DNA of 64,000 bases from Sapria himalayana (lineage: Eukaryota > Streptophyta > Magnoliopsida > Malpighiales > Rafflesiaceae). Position 1 is the stretch's first letter. Each line of letters starts with the position of its first letter. The DNA lies in assembly GCA_029783825.1 (NCBI GenBank), contig JAREIK010002959.1, forward strand, positions 27,401 through 91,400, given 5' to 3'. The notes under the pieces are model-generated. The model did no database searches, was not told the origin of the DNA, and saw only the letters and a program-made list of their open reading frames with translations. Below, in pieces: positions 52,161 through 63,770 of this stretch. Position numbers and translations under genes: made by a program.

Positions 52161-53385
52161 TGCCACTTTTATTATCAGTGGCAGCATTAGCTATAGCAAA
52201 TGTGGTATATACGTACGTATATATTGTAGTATATGTACATATAATAGTACTATATTATATGGACATATATACTGAGTATATATGTACATATAATACTACA
52301 GTTTATATGTACATATAATACTACAGTTTATATGTACTTATATTGCAGTAATATATGAAACTAGTGAAATGCAAGTATATATGTACATATATACACTATA
52401 GTATTTATATACATACATACTGTAGTATTATATATATATATATATCGAAACATAACTTTTTTATTTATTTATTTTTATTTGATTGACTGGTTAAAATTTC
52501 GTACATATATGGTACCGCATTGTTCCCCATACGAAGCTTTGCATAAGTGAAGGGATTTTTAACTGACATGACGCACCACGACTTGGACAGCTTTGTCGCA
52601 ACAGAAAGATGGTGATCAGAGGAGCTGAGTGAGAGAAACAATGCCAATGCATGGATAGATTTTACTTTATTCACTATTAGTAGTTACAATGATGAATAAG
52701 ATGTAATATAACTTTTTCATGTATTTGTTTTAATTATAAAAAATATTGTATCAAAATAATTTATTAAATGATTTTATTTTTTGTTAATTATAAATTTTTG
52801 TTTATAGTTTCTCATTTTATTCAATTTAATATAAAAATATTAAATTTTTTAATTAAATTTTTTGAAAAAAAAAATAAAATTCTAAAAATAGTTTTGGAAT
52901 GAAAATAGCTAGAGATATTTTCCTTGCAAATTTGGCTATGGAATTTTTCCTTGCTGATTTAGCTTTAGAAAACATTATTTTAACTAGGGAATTTTCCGTC
53001 GCTAAAATTTTTTAGCCAGTGAAATCATTATATTAGCTAGGGAATTTTCCGTCGCTAAAACATTTTAGCTAGGGACCCTTTCCCTTGTTAATTTTATGTG
53101 ACGAACACTTTAGATTGGGAAAGGTTCCGTCGTTATATCCGTTTTGTGATGGAAATTTTCCATTTAGCTTGCTATTTAGCTAGGAAAATTATTAGTTTAG
53201 CTATGAATATTTTCGTCGCAAATATTTTTTAGCTTGGGGCTCTTTCCCTCGCTAATTTTTAGCATTGAGCTCTTTAGATTGATAAAGCTTCCGTCGTTAA
53301 TCCGTCGCTATATCTTGTTTAGCGAAGGAAAACCCCCATTTAGCTAGGGAATTGTCCCTCACAATTTGGGTTTTTTTTTGTAGAG
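52160..53385 (-). mobile_element. CACTA element C, inverted left end only
   Basis: Read on the minus strand from 53385 it begins CTCTACAAAAAAAAACCC (CACTA changed to CTCTA), then CTAGGGA/GTCGCTAA subterminal repeats. Next comes one left-end unit matching 34700-35480: the TTTCTCTCAC-GCTCCTC segment, GCTTCGTATGGGGAACAATGC, the TATGTACATA-rich part and a very short GCC remnant near 52165-52200. The tandem units and PP5 piece of A and B are not present, so it is truncated or a shorter family member. Its other end was not found. Confidence 0.8.
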
Positions 53386-53419
53386 AAAATCTTACACCAA
53401 TAAATAGTTAAAAAAATTA

Positions 53420-55290
53420 ATAGTAGATAACTATTTTGTACCAAGAACTACTCAAAGTGCTCAACCTTCAATTAGAAGTGCATGAATTTGAAAAAAAAAT
53501 GATTTGGAGAGTTGACCATTGTTACATGTTGTAACTACAATTGGTCATGGGATATAAAGATCTATCTTATTATTTGATGAAACCTAATCTTTTTATGATG
53601 CAAAGAAGGAAGTTCAATTACTTATGAATTCTTATCATGAGATTTGAGCTAATGTTGGATGCACAATAATGACCGATGGCTAGAAAGGTAGTAGACGAAA
53701 AATACTCATCAACTTTCTTGTTTATTGACCTTAAGAAATAACTTTTATAAAATCCATTGCTACTTCAAATATTTTAAAACATGCAACTAATATCTTTCAA
53801 ATATCATGAAATATGCAAATAACATCTTTCAAATATTTGATAAGATAATTGAATTCTAAAGTCCAAAAAATATTGTACATATGGTCGCTGATAATGCAAC
53901 AAATTATGTAGTTGCATAGAGATTTGTTTTGGGAAATATAAACATATAAATTGGTCATCTTGTGTAGCTCATTATGTGAATTTGATCTTTAAAGTTATTT
54001 TCTAGATGAATAATGTTGATAAACTTGCAAGTCATGCATCAAATGTAATAATGTTTATATATACTCATGTTACTTTGTTAAGTTGGTTGAGAAAAAAAGA
54101 AGGCATGAGACAGATTATTCAATTAGGTGCAACTCATTTTGTTACCATATTTATTGCATTAAAGAGACTTCACGATCATACACATGATTTGTAAGTTTTG
54201 CTGACTAGTAAATTTTTTATTGATTCTTGATATTTGAAGATTAATAAAAGTAGAGCTATGGTTGTTATGAACTTATTTCGTATTGTTGATTATTTCATAG
54301 TTGTGATTATCATGGCTCCACTTATGTCCTTATTGTGTGTTGTTGATTCTAATGAGAGGCATTCAATAGGCTATAATTTTGAAGGCATGTGTAGAGTTTG
54401 TTTGGGCATGAAGAAGCTATTAAACAACAACAAAAAACTTTACAAATCGTATATACAAATCACAAAGCAACATTGAGATGGACGACCATGCAAAAGTATT
54501 CATTAAGCAATTTATTGGTTGAATCCATGTTTTCGATAAGATCAATTTTTTTTTTGTAATAAACCAGAAGTCACGGACATCATTGAACACAAAGTTGTAA
54601 AGAGCAAGTAAGTGATGAATTAAAGATAGTTATTTCATGAACAATTTTTGGAAGAAAGCTTGCTTGTTCATCATGTGATGTACTTTCACTAGGTAAGAGA
54701 TAATTCATTATTATGCTTGCTATATATATGTTATACTTTTATTAATTATCATTTAATATTTATTATTTATTAATGTGCTTTGAAACACAATTGAATGATG
54801 ACAACTAGATGGCTATAGTGCACTAGACTTTCAAAAGTTACCTATTCAAATATTGAGTCAAACATCATCATATTTTGTATATGAGCAGAATTAGCACGTA
54901 TTTGAATGTATTCATATCAAGACAAAAAAATAAACTAGAACATCTACAACTAAATACTCTAGTATATGTTCATTATAATTTAAAGGCTCAAAATAGGTAT
55001 ACTTGATTAAATATAATTATTAATTACATAAATAATTTTTTAGTTATTTTGCTTTTGACTGTTGGTTTTAAATATATATAAATTTTCTTCACTAACACTA
55101 TAATGAATAATCATATAATTTTTTTTAGGTTCTATAATAAGATGACTAATGATGATGATGTTGATAATGCATGTATGAAAGATTGTATAATCGATGAAAA
55201 GGAATCAGGAGAACTAGATTTAGATGAAATTGAAAGTCTTTTGTATGATGAGGAGTCATTCCATTGGAAGTGCAAGATTCAAGTTCAAAT
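53420..55290 (+). pseudogene. hAT transposase pseudogene (DUF659 type)
   Basis: Fragments in order match a plant hAT transposase. GCTIMTDG followed by KILINFLVY near 53655-53730 is the DUF659 core. ENVVHMVADNATNYV-like sequence lies near 53865-53912. LLSWLRKKEG and FIALKRLHDHTHDL are in the frame 54006-54194. MAPLMSLLCVVDSNERHSIG and KKLLNNNKKLYK are in 54234-54476. KNKLEHLQLNTLVYVHYNL near 54925-54985 belongs to the C-terminal dimerisation region, and an acidic tail DEIESLLYDEES lies near 55220-55260. Many stops and frameshifts separate them. No BED zinc finger or terminal repeats were found, so element borders are unknown. It starts within 50-100 bp of the CACTA C terminus. Confidence 0.85.
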
Positions 55291-56624
55291 ATTCATATTA
55301 ATTAGTATAAAATTGATAATCAATATTAAGCTTACAAAATTTTAAAAATTATTATTCTTCATTCAAAAATGGAATGTCTTTTGATTCCTTTTTTTTTTGA
55401 CTTTTTTTAGATGGTTAATATGATGATATCATCGATATTGAAGAAGTTGATTTGGATAACTTTAGTTTTTCATTTTCTCAACTTGAATTGCATCTTCATA
55501 TTTTAAATATTAAAAAAAATTAATTTACTTTAAAGCCCCGTGTTTTATATTTATTATTATTGTGGTTCACACTTTAATTATTGATATTATTAATAACGTT
55601 TGTATTATGATGCATGAATATTATGTATGATTGATTATTAGTTTATTGTTGATGTTAATATTTGTTTTTTGTTTTTTATTTTTATAGCTAACAAAAATTG
55701 GGACAAGTTCAATAAAATAACTAAAAGAGGCATTCTCAAAATTTATATATAATTTATATATATTTTATAAAATATACCTTTACTTATAATATATATATAT
55801 ATATTCAATAGTTTGATTGCTGGACTGAATGGTGACTCGTGAAGCAATGACTTTTTTAATACGTTGGTTTGATTCGTTCACCAGTCCAAATTTCTTATCC
55901 ATGCTAAAAACAATTGGGTTGTTAACTATTATGCATTATTATTCATTATATGAATTTTGTAAGCATAAAATTTTGTAACCTATTTAAGATATATAAGAAA
56001 TTTAATTAAATGATATAAATGATATATTACTAAATATTATAAATGAAAATTACAATCAAGAATCTGAAATTTAAGAATGTGAAATTTAAGAATGTGAATT
56101 TTGTAAGTATAATATCTAAATTTAATACGTTGTTTTATATATTATATTGTCTTATTTTATTTTAATGGCATCATATCATATGTAATCTATCATTACCATT
56201 TTTTTTTGTTTTTCTATTATCTAGTAATGTAATGCATTAACTTTTAATTATAGCTGAAAATTTTTTAATCGACATTTGCCAAAAGGCATTTTAAAAAATT
56301 AATTTAAAAAATTATTTCGGCCCGAGTTGTGTTTGGGTTGGTCAATATCAATTAAAAAAATTCACTTGATTTGATTTCAGATTGGCTCAAGTGTCAGGTC
56401 TCAATTTTGGATATCCTGGCTGGCCAGAAGAGAACTATTTTTTCATCTCGGGCCAGAAGGTCCTGATGCAGCCGGAATCCGCATCATATCCAGGAAGTGA
56501 AATCAGTCCAATTTGCCGCCTGGGGTCTGAGCTTTCCTTTTATATAATTACATCCAGGAAGTGAAATAAGTCAGCCGGTTCATCGTGGTTTATTATGGCA
56601 CCACAATCATCTCAACTATGTTAG
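55291..56624. other. AT-rich intergenic DNA
   Basis: No gene recognised. The 60-codon frame at 56382-56564 is in a slightly GC-richer patch (56320-56600) with GGCCAGAAG twice and CATCCAGGAAGTGAAAT-like sequence twice (near 56488 and 56551), a short local duplication. Confidence 0.5.
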
Positions 56625-56627
56625 TTA

Positions 56628-58462
56628 GAGCTACTCCAATAGGAGTTGCCAAATATGAGGTACCAAATATCATTTTGGCACATTGAATAGGTTTTGGCAC
56701 CTCAAAAAATTTTTTTTGCTCCAATGGTAGGTGCCATAATGAGATATCATTTTAATACTTTAAATATATTTTTTAAAATTAATCTTTTAAATTTCAATTC
56801 TAAACATAATAAATAATGACTAAAAAATAAAACCTCGTTTTTTCATAACTTCCATCTTCAAATTATTCCAATATGTTGCAGAAATTTGGTCCATGCTGTT
56901 AGTATCGGTTTCCATAATTTTCATCTCATTTTGCATTTGAATTTCTTGCACGTGTTTTTCTTCAATTTCTAACTGTTTGTGATGTTCCTCTAGTGCTATC
57001 TCCTGTTGCGCATAAATCTTTTCATGTCACTCAATTTTTTGTCGTTCTATTTCCATTCTTTCATTCTAGTAATGATAATCTAGTGCCCTTTCATCATCAA
57101 TTTGTTTATCTTTGATTTTAAGTTTTTTCTTTGAAGCTTTTTGGCCCAATGGCCTTTTGAGGTTGGGAGAGAATGATGGTTCAGTATTGTCCCCTAAATA
57201 TGGAGTTGAATAGCTGGATTCAACATGAATTGATTCAGCATGACTACTAGTTGAATAAATTTTTGCTCTCTTATTGCTGGTCAAATTATCATTCCATTTC
57301 CGCTCCATTTTTAATATATTCCAACAATGCTCGTATTGAAATGGTTTTCCAATTATCTTAGCAAACATTTCTTTCGCTTCATCGACCTAAAACCATTTGA
57401 AATAATTCAATAAATTATTCAGAAATCAAATCTTGCTAGTATTTGAATTTAAAATATAAATCTTACATTATTTTGCTCAGTATGTCCACTTTGTCGTAGT
57501 TTTTCTATTTGACAATAAAAACCGACAAATTTACTATATTTTGCATTTATATCACTCCAACGACTTTTAATAGAAGATTGGGAATGTCTTTCGTTATTAC
57601 CTCCATTAAGTTCTAAGTATTGTGATATTTTTTGTCTGAATGCACCACTTTGTTGTTGATTCCCGGTAATTGAATCTTTGCTCGTATTAAGCCACGCTGA
57701 CACAATTAATTTATCTTCTTCAACAGAGAAATTATGTCCTTTGTGACTTTCTCACATTTGGGACGACTTCATTTTGTATTGGTGCCAAATCTACTGGATT
57801 ACTCTGAATAATATCATCATATAAGTCGGTCTCGTTCATTAGCAAATCAGTTAATGAACCATGATATTGCAAATTCATCTACAAAAAAATATTCTAATCA
57901 ATTTATATAATGAGTAATTTATAAAACATTCAATTGAATCTATTAAAAATTAAAATTATAAACAATTTAAAAAATTAGAAAATAAAATACATTAATTATA
58001 AAAATCAAAATATAAAATAAAAGAGAACGAAATACATTTTTTAGGAAATAGTTCTCTTCTGCATATTTTAATGGAAGGAATGCAAGGTTGGAATGCAAAT
58101 ATAGAAGACAAAATAAATTTTTTAGAATTTTTTTGATTGCTGGAAGGAAGATGTATAGCAGAGCATTCAAAAAAAAACAAAGCTGGATGGAATTGATTTG
58201 TGCAGCAGCCCATTCAAATTTATAAATTAAATTAAAATATATCCGTTGGATATATACATTGATATGTACAGTAAAATAACCACAGTTTTGCATCTTTAAC
58301 TTTCTCTCTCCAATGTTGCCATTTATGGCATCCCAATTTCACGGATGCTATTTTGACAACTCATATGTCATCCCCGTTGGAGCGAAGAAAAGTAATATTG
58401 AGGTGTCATTTTGGCAGTTATGGGGATGGCACATCGGTTTGCAACTCCGGTTGGAGTTGCTC
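56628..58462 (-). mobile_element. PIF/Harbinger element, 1,835 bp, TSD TTA, lacking DDE transposase
   Basis: The ends are GAGCTACTCCAAT (56628) and, inverted, GAGCAACTCCAAC (58462), flanked by TTA at 56625-56627 and 58463-58465. Subterminal GGAGTTGCC/GGCAACTCC-like sequence repeats near both ends. Inside is a minus-strand Myb/SANT-like ORF1 pseudogene; no DDE transposase was seen in the remaining 0.6 kb. It is therefore a non-autonomous deletion derivative that kept the accessory ORF. The terminus resembles that of the MITE at 3343-4015. Confidence 0.9.
56820..57878 (-). pseudogene. Harbinger ORF1, Myb/SANT-like DNA-binding protein, broken
   Basis: Minus strand, ATG at 57878. After about 42 codons one base is missing near 57747 (a frameshift), then the protein resumes with NFSVEEDKLIVSAWLNTSKD, the start of the Myb/SANT-like domain, and continues through IKSRWSDINAKYSKFVGFY to 57467. 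An 80-bp intron follows (57466-57387, GTAAGA...TTTTAG, phase 0). Exon 2 starts VDEAKEMFAKI and contains FQYEHCWNILKMERKW and RPLGQKASKKK, the conserved C-terminal half of this family. A TAG at about 57066 and a TGA about 13 codons later interrupt a coiled-coil-like tail that still reads to a natural stop at 56820. In PIF/Harbinger elements this protein partners the transposase to bind DNA. Confidence 0.88.
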
Positions 58463-58465
58463 TTA

Positions 58466-59262
58466 CCGTATCCCATTCCACGTGAAAAGCACGTGCATGT
58501 CTATTTGCCTTATGGCAGTTATCTAATTTTCTTAGTGTGATGTTTTAATCTTCCTCCAGGATGATGGTTTTGGGGGGATTATCTTGCAAGCCACAATATC
58601 AGGCGCCCAGGTTTTGTATTCTGACTTGCATCAGCACTGTCCACCTTTTCTTTATTCAACTTTTATATGCAATTGAATGTTTTTTTCGAAAAGCATATTC
58701 AATTGCTATTCACCTTCTATGGTAAATAGCAAAATCATTGCGGGTCTTAATTAGTTTTTGAGTTCTAGGTGATAAGAGAAATTTTGATGAGCTTGAGGAC
58801 GGTGAAGATATAATTTTTGGCTCGAAAAAGGTATATTTTGAATTTGCCGCTTATACTAGTAATCGTACATGATTTTCTATCTTCTTTGGTGGTTGAAGAT
58901 TTGTAGTTATAGCCAGAGGGAATGAGTTGTTGTAGTAAGGTTTAGTGACTGGAATAGTGTTTGTTGTTCATGCCAAGGATCCACAAAGGGAGAAGAAACT
59001 ACGATGATTTTGTCTCTCCGTGAGAGGTACTATAAGACCTAGGGATTGGAATAGTTTTATTTGTTTGTGGTGGTTTTTTTAGTCTAGTTTCCTGTTCTAG
59101 CTTATATTTTTTTATATTTTGGTGTTGCATTCTAGAAACATGTAAAAGTAGCCTCGCAACGTGTCAAGTATGTTCTATTCACCTTCCTTAGTTGTATTAT
59201 GGTGAAGTTATGTTGGAATTTGATATCTGTACTTATTTGTATCTTGTGGCATCATGATAGTA
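58466..59262. other. intergenic DNA, nothing recognised
   Basis: Moderate AT content with no long frame and no repeat structure that I can assign. Flanked by the PIF element on the left and by the hAT target duplication on the right. Confidence 0.5.
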
Positions 59263-59435
59263 GTACATGGTAGAGGTGTCAAATGGGCCAGCCCAGTTTT
59301 TGGTGACCCAACCAGGCCACCATACCGTGCTTGGCCCGGCATGGTTTCTTTTGACCAGACCTGGCACGGCTTCTTCTGGCCATGCTCGGCATTGCTTGTC
59401 AGTCTGGCAGGTTCTGAAACCTTGCTGGGTCAAGC

Positions 59436-59909
59436 TATAGGTGTCAACCGGGCCGGCCTGGCCTGGCCCGACATGAGACACGACACGATTTGGTCGTGCC
59501 TGGGCTGGCATGGGATGGAAATTTTCCATGCATGTGCTGTTCCGTGCCTATCTACTACACCAACCATGCCGAGGCCAACTGGGCCTCGTGCCGTGCATGG
59601 CCCAACACAGTATCGTGGCCTGTCAACACGACATCTCAGCACGAGCTGATAAACTATCCTAGCGGTAGAAGCTGAGCTCGACGGGAAAGGCTCGCCAAGC
59701 CCTGAAAGTGAAGAAGAATCACGGTGAGAGACCGGCGTGGCAGTGCGCTACCAAACCTTAATTTTTTTTAAATTAAGGTTCGGCTTTATCGGGCCAAACC
59801 CATCGGATTTGTGTCGCGGGCCCGTGTCAAGCTGACCTCCACAGAACCGTGTCGGGCCAGGCAGGCTAAAAATGGACCGGGCAAAAGCACGTCCCATTTG
59901 ACACCTCTA
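59436..59909. mobile_element. probable nested hAT MITE, 474 bp
   Basis: TATAGGTGTCAACCGGGCC (59436) is matched by an inverted end TAGAGGTGTCAAATGGGAC at 59909. Flanking octamers GGTCAAGC and GGTTGGGC agree at 5 of 8 positions, so the target duplication is only suggestive. The alternative is that these are internal subterminal repeats of the surrounding hAT. Confidence 0.5.
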
Positions 59910-60599
59910 GGTTGGGCCTGTACAAGTTGTTTTTCAATTTTTTATAATTTTTTTTTCAGATAATATTTTTTATGTATTTAGAATTTAGTTTGTTTAATTT
60001 TTAATATTTTTTATATTTTAAATATTTTTTTATCGTTAATTATTTTTAGTAATTACTAATTAGGTAATGTTAATTATTTTTACTTTTTAATATTTTATGT
60101 TTATAATTTATGTTAGTGTATCAGACTATAAGTGTAAGATTGCAAGTATAAAATATAAATTAATAAAATATTAAAACTTCAATATGAATATAAATTAAAA
60201 CCAATACAAAATAAAAATTTTTAAAAAATAAATATTTAAGTTATTACTATCAAGCTTCAAATGCATTCCACAAAGGAAAAATCACAAATTCAAGTTTTAA
60301 AGTATTATCACAACCAAAAATTAACAAATACCAATAGAATATAAATGAGTAAATTGAAATTAAATATCAGAATTAGACATAAATCTTGCAATCTTGTAAA
60401 TGTCAACTATCAACGTCATCAATTATTATATTATCTTTAATATCATATGGATCATTATTGTTAATTAATTTCTATCCTTTTGTTGTAAATCTAGCATGAT
60501 TTTTATGCTCTTGCTCGTTTCTCCCAATCTTTTATGCATACTAAAGTCTTGATAATATTTGATCGTAATATTGATCATCTATTTGAAATTATATTCACT

Positions 60600-62345
60600 A
60601 TAATAGAAAAAGTAGACATCGATGCTACGCTTAATATCGGATGAGTCAGTAGATCCCGTGTCATTTTTGATAGTACGAGAAAGATGGATTCGTATGATTT
60701 CTATCACTATAATATATTAAGATTCTTAATATTAAAATATAATAAAATTGAGCAGTAATCAGTAATCAAGTACCGAGATAGCTTGTTCCTATTTGATGGT
60801 TCACCCCGTCATTTTTTATTCGCTAAATGAATGAAAAAGTCATCATTTTTGAATATGATATTCATGATTATGAGCTTCACTAGATATATCACTATATCTA
60901 ATATCGTAGTATTTAAACAGCTCAATCAATTTTTCGGGAATGAATCCTTCAGGTGGGTCTTCCAGTTTTATGCACTAGGAAACATACGTTAAAATATTTT
61001 CCATCCTTTTCACCATACTCATGGGGCAGATAGTTAGATAAGAAAGAGATGGAATGGTGAACTATTACTTTAAGTACTTAGTTTTTATCTCTACAATCAT
61101 ATCATTAAGTATCAAATCATCTAAATACTTACTAAACATGCTACTAATATTTCTTATGTACCTAAGTACAATGTAAGTCGTGAGAGTATTAATTGGTGAA
61201 CAAATGTTCGTCATGTCATAAAAAATTTTTAAGAATTTCATAAATAAATTTTTTGTAGCATAGTTAGTTTTGTTAATACTAAGTTTGTTACTTTTATTAT
61301 TGATATAGTTGGATATCATGTATTTGTATTCAATACATGACTTTAATATCAGGTAAGTATAATTCTAACGGTGGTTCACAGCTGATTGGAAATCCTTTTT
61401 TTTAAGATTTATAGATAAATAGAGACTATCAAATTCATGTTGTCTGTGAGACGTATGAATATATTTTAGTGACTTATGTATGTTTTCTAAAGTAGGGGCA
61501 CACATCTTTATCCTCGCTTATACAATCAGGTTAATCATGTGATATATATATCTAACTTTAAAAATCTTTTTTGGTCTCTCTAATATTTCTAACAAGTATG
61601 TTTATAGTTACTTTATTTTTTGATACATTATTGAATGTGATACTAAAAATTTTATTTGAATTTTATATTTTTTAAAGATCATTATGCACTTATAAATGGT
61701 TGAATTATTATGTGGATAGAGAATCTCAGATAATCCTAAAATTATTTTATTTAGAGTTATTTTGCATTTATATAGTTGGTGGTGAGACATGCATAAATAC
61801 ATTGTCGTGACTAGTATAAATATCGAATATCACGGACACTACTCAATCATATTCTATAAATTTATTAATTATTATTTATTTTTAACATATAATATTTTAG
61901 TATGTCGTTCCTAGATGTGGACCTAGGAATTCTATGATATGCAGGTTGAAAAAATATCTGCATAATACTGACTACCCTTTGATGTTTCGAAAATCTAATT
62001 AGAATATCAATTTTGGTGATTAGTTTGGTCATGTTTTCCCTCTCTAACTCGTTGTGGTATATAAATGGGATAAACTTTGAGAGTGAATTGGATCCAATCT
62101 CAACAAACTCACCGTTGACCTAGGTTTGCCTACAATCAAATGCACTATATTTTTAGTGCATAGTTCGACATGCCTCTTAATGTGCATAGTCTCATACGAA
62201 TTATTATAATTTAAAATTTTTTATAATATTTGTACTGTGCCGATTCTTCTTCGATATTCCTAAAATTTTTTATTTAATTATATTAAAGTGGTCCAAACAA
62301 CTGAAGTCATAGTTTTTTTATTTTTAAGATGTTTGGATTGTGGTG
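60600..62345 (-). pseudogene. hAT transposase pseudogene with BED finger remnant
   Basis: Read on the minus strand. A BED-type zinc finger remnant lies near 62330-62140, with SVVWTT at the start, QYKYYKK where two Cys are expected, and MHIKRHVELC for the His/Cys end. Then ICMAPTL-like sequence CAPTLENIHKSLKYIHTS follows YHMINLIV near 61560-61440. The catalytic-core C-terminal part LKIFYDMTN and INTLTTYIVL is in the frame 61319-61065, followed by IPSFSYLY. Stops and frameshifts occur throughout and the C-terminal dimerisation motif was not clearly identified. It belongs to the hAT element at 59271-63258 and would once have cut and rejoined its ends. Confidence 0.75.
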
Positions 62346-63266
62346 ACCGAAGAAATCAAAGTTTTGGCAGCATCAGACCTTTTCGTAAAATTTTTATTTT
62401 CTAAATTAAATTAAATTTTATTTTTGTTATTTAAATCACTATTAGTCATTTTGTTATTTTTTTTATTTTATCTAGACTAGAGAGTAGAGAAAGTGAGAGA
62501 GACTAGTTAAGTAATTAAAAAAATATGAAATAACCTTAAATCAAAACATCTAAATTTTAGCTTTTTTATATTTGCACTGCATGCGCAACACACATCCAAA
62601 GATCAAAGCTAAGTTGTGAGTCCCTAAGGTTGAAATCTCGAGAGAGAGAGAGAAATTGTAGAGAGAGAAAAGCAAGAACCAAAAGAATGAGAAGATGATT
62701 TATGTTTTTAAAAAATATAATTTTTAGAGTGAGGGGGGATTATATAGATAAATAAAATGATTTTTTTAAAAAAGTATTTTTTTTAAATGAGTAGAATCCT
62801 TAGGACCATTAGATTTTGCTCAATAGTTGTTGGAGACGAAATACAATGGCTTATATTCAATTTTTTTTAACTTTTTAGGCTAGTTCAATCGTTGAACCAT
62901 CTCGAATAGTTCCATTCCAGAAGCTTTGGCTTTATGAATGGAGTGGAGGCAATAATTTGGGCCTCAGACTCGGGTCGAAAAATACAGTGGGTTATGGGCC
63001 TGATGGATCTTTCGGATAATTTGGGCCTCAGGTGTCAGTTCTGGTCAGTGGGCATCGTGTTGGGTGGATTGGTGCATTTCTCAGCTCGTGTCGAGAAATC
63101 GTGCCTACGGGCCTCAATACCGGGCCATGCCCGGCCCGACATGTTGCTCGGTTGGCCTCGGCACCCCACTGCACTCCTCGGCACTCCTCGGCACGAGGCG
63201 TGCAATGAACAGGTTAGGCATGAGAATGGGCCTCGGCCCAGCTCAATTGACACCTCTAGTACATGG

Positions 63267-63770
63267 TTTTAAATATATCTTGTAGAAATTATAAGGAGAT
63301 AATAATTTAGATGGAAAATGACTTCAATTGCATTTTCAATTTTTATGAAATGGAAAATGACTTCAATTGATATTGGGAAGAAAACAAATCTATGTGGTGG
63401 ATATTGATAATGTTGTTTTTAAGTAATTCAAACATGTTTTATAGTAGTTTAGAAAACCTAATGTTGGGCAATTAATAACAAATAAATGGATTGACAAATT
63501 TTTTTAGTTTCTTTTTTGTTGTCAGTTATCTCATGAGTGTGTTTATTGCATTCTTATTGGTTCAAAATTAAGCTATTGTATTTCTTATTTTTTTTTAATT
63601 AGAGATTTTGTTCAACTAAATGAATAAAGCTTTGTTGAACATGTATGAGGTGCACAATGGTTGTATGAAATAAAGTGATATAGTGGCATGTAGTAGACTT
63701 GATATTTTTCAGAGCCTACTGTTGGGTGGAAACCTTTAAACAAAGTGCTTAATAGAACTAATGTTTTTTA
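63267..63770. other. intergenic DNA, nothing recognised
   Basis: AT-rich sequence with one short duplication (ATGGAAAATGACTTCAATTG at 63312 and 63351). No gene or mobile-element end seen. Confidence 0.5.

Larger units (their letters stand above)
59271..63258 (-). mobile_element. hAT element, 3,988 bp, TSD GTACATGG
   Basis: The left end TAGAGGTGTCAAATGGGCC (59271) and the right end, inverted, TAGAGGTGTCAATTGAGC (63258) are flanked by an exact 8-bp duplication GTACATGG (59263-59270 and 63259-63266). GC-rich ends surround an AT-rich interior with a decayed minus-strand transposase. The overlapping frames in the GC-rich ends (59233-59675 and 62934-63285) are not genes. Confidence 0.92.

Noticed and set aside
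59233..59675. Several overlapping frames up to 131 codons on both strands
   Set aside because: They fall in the GC-rich end of a hAT element, where stop codons are rare by composition; no domain seen.
62934..63285. Overlapping frames of 72-112 codons
   Set aside because: GC-rich right end of the hAT element. They run through the terminal repeat and are not conserved protein.
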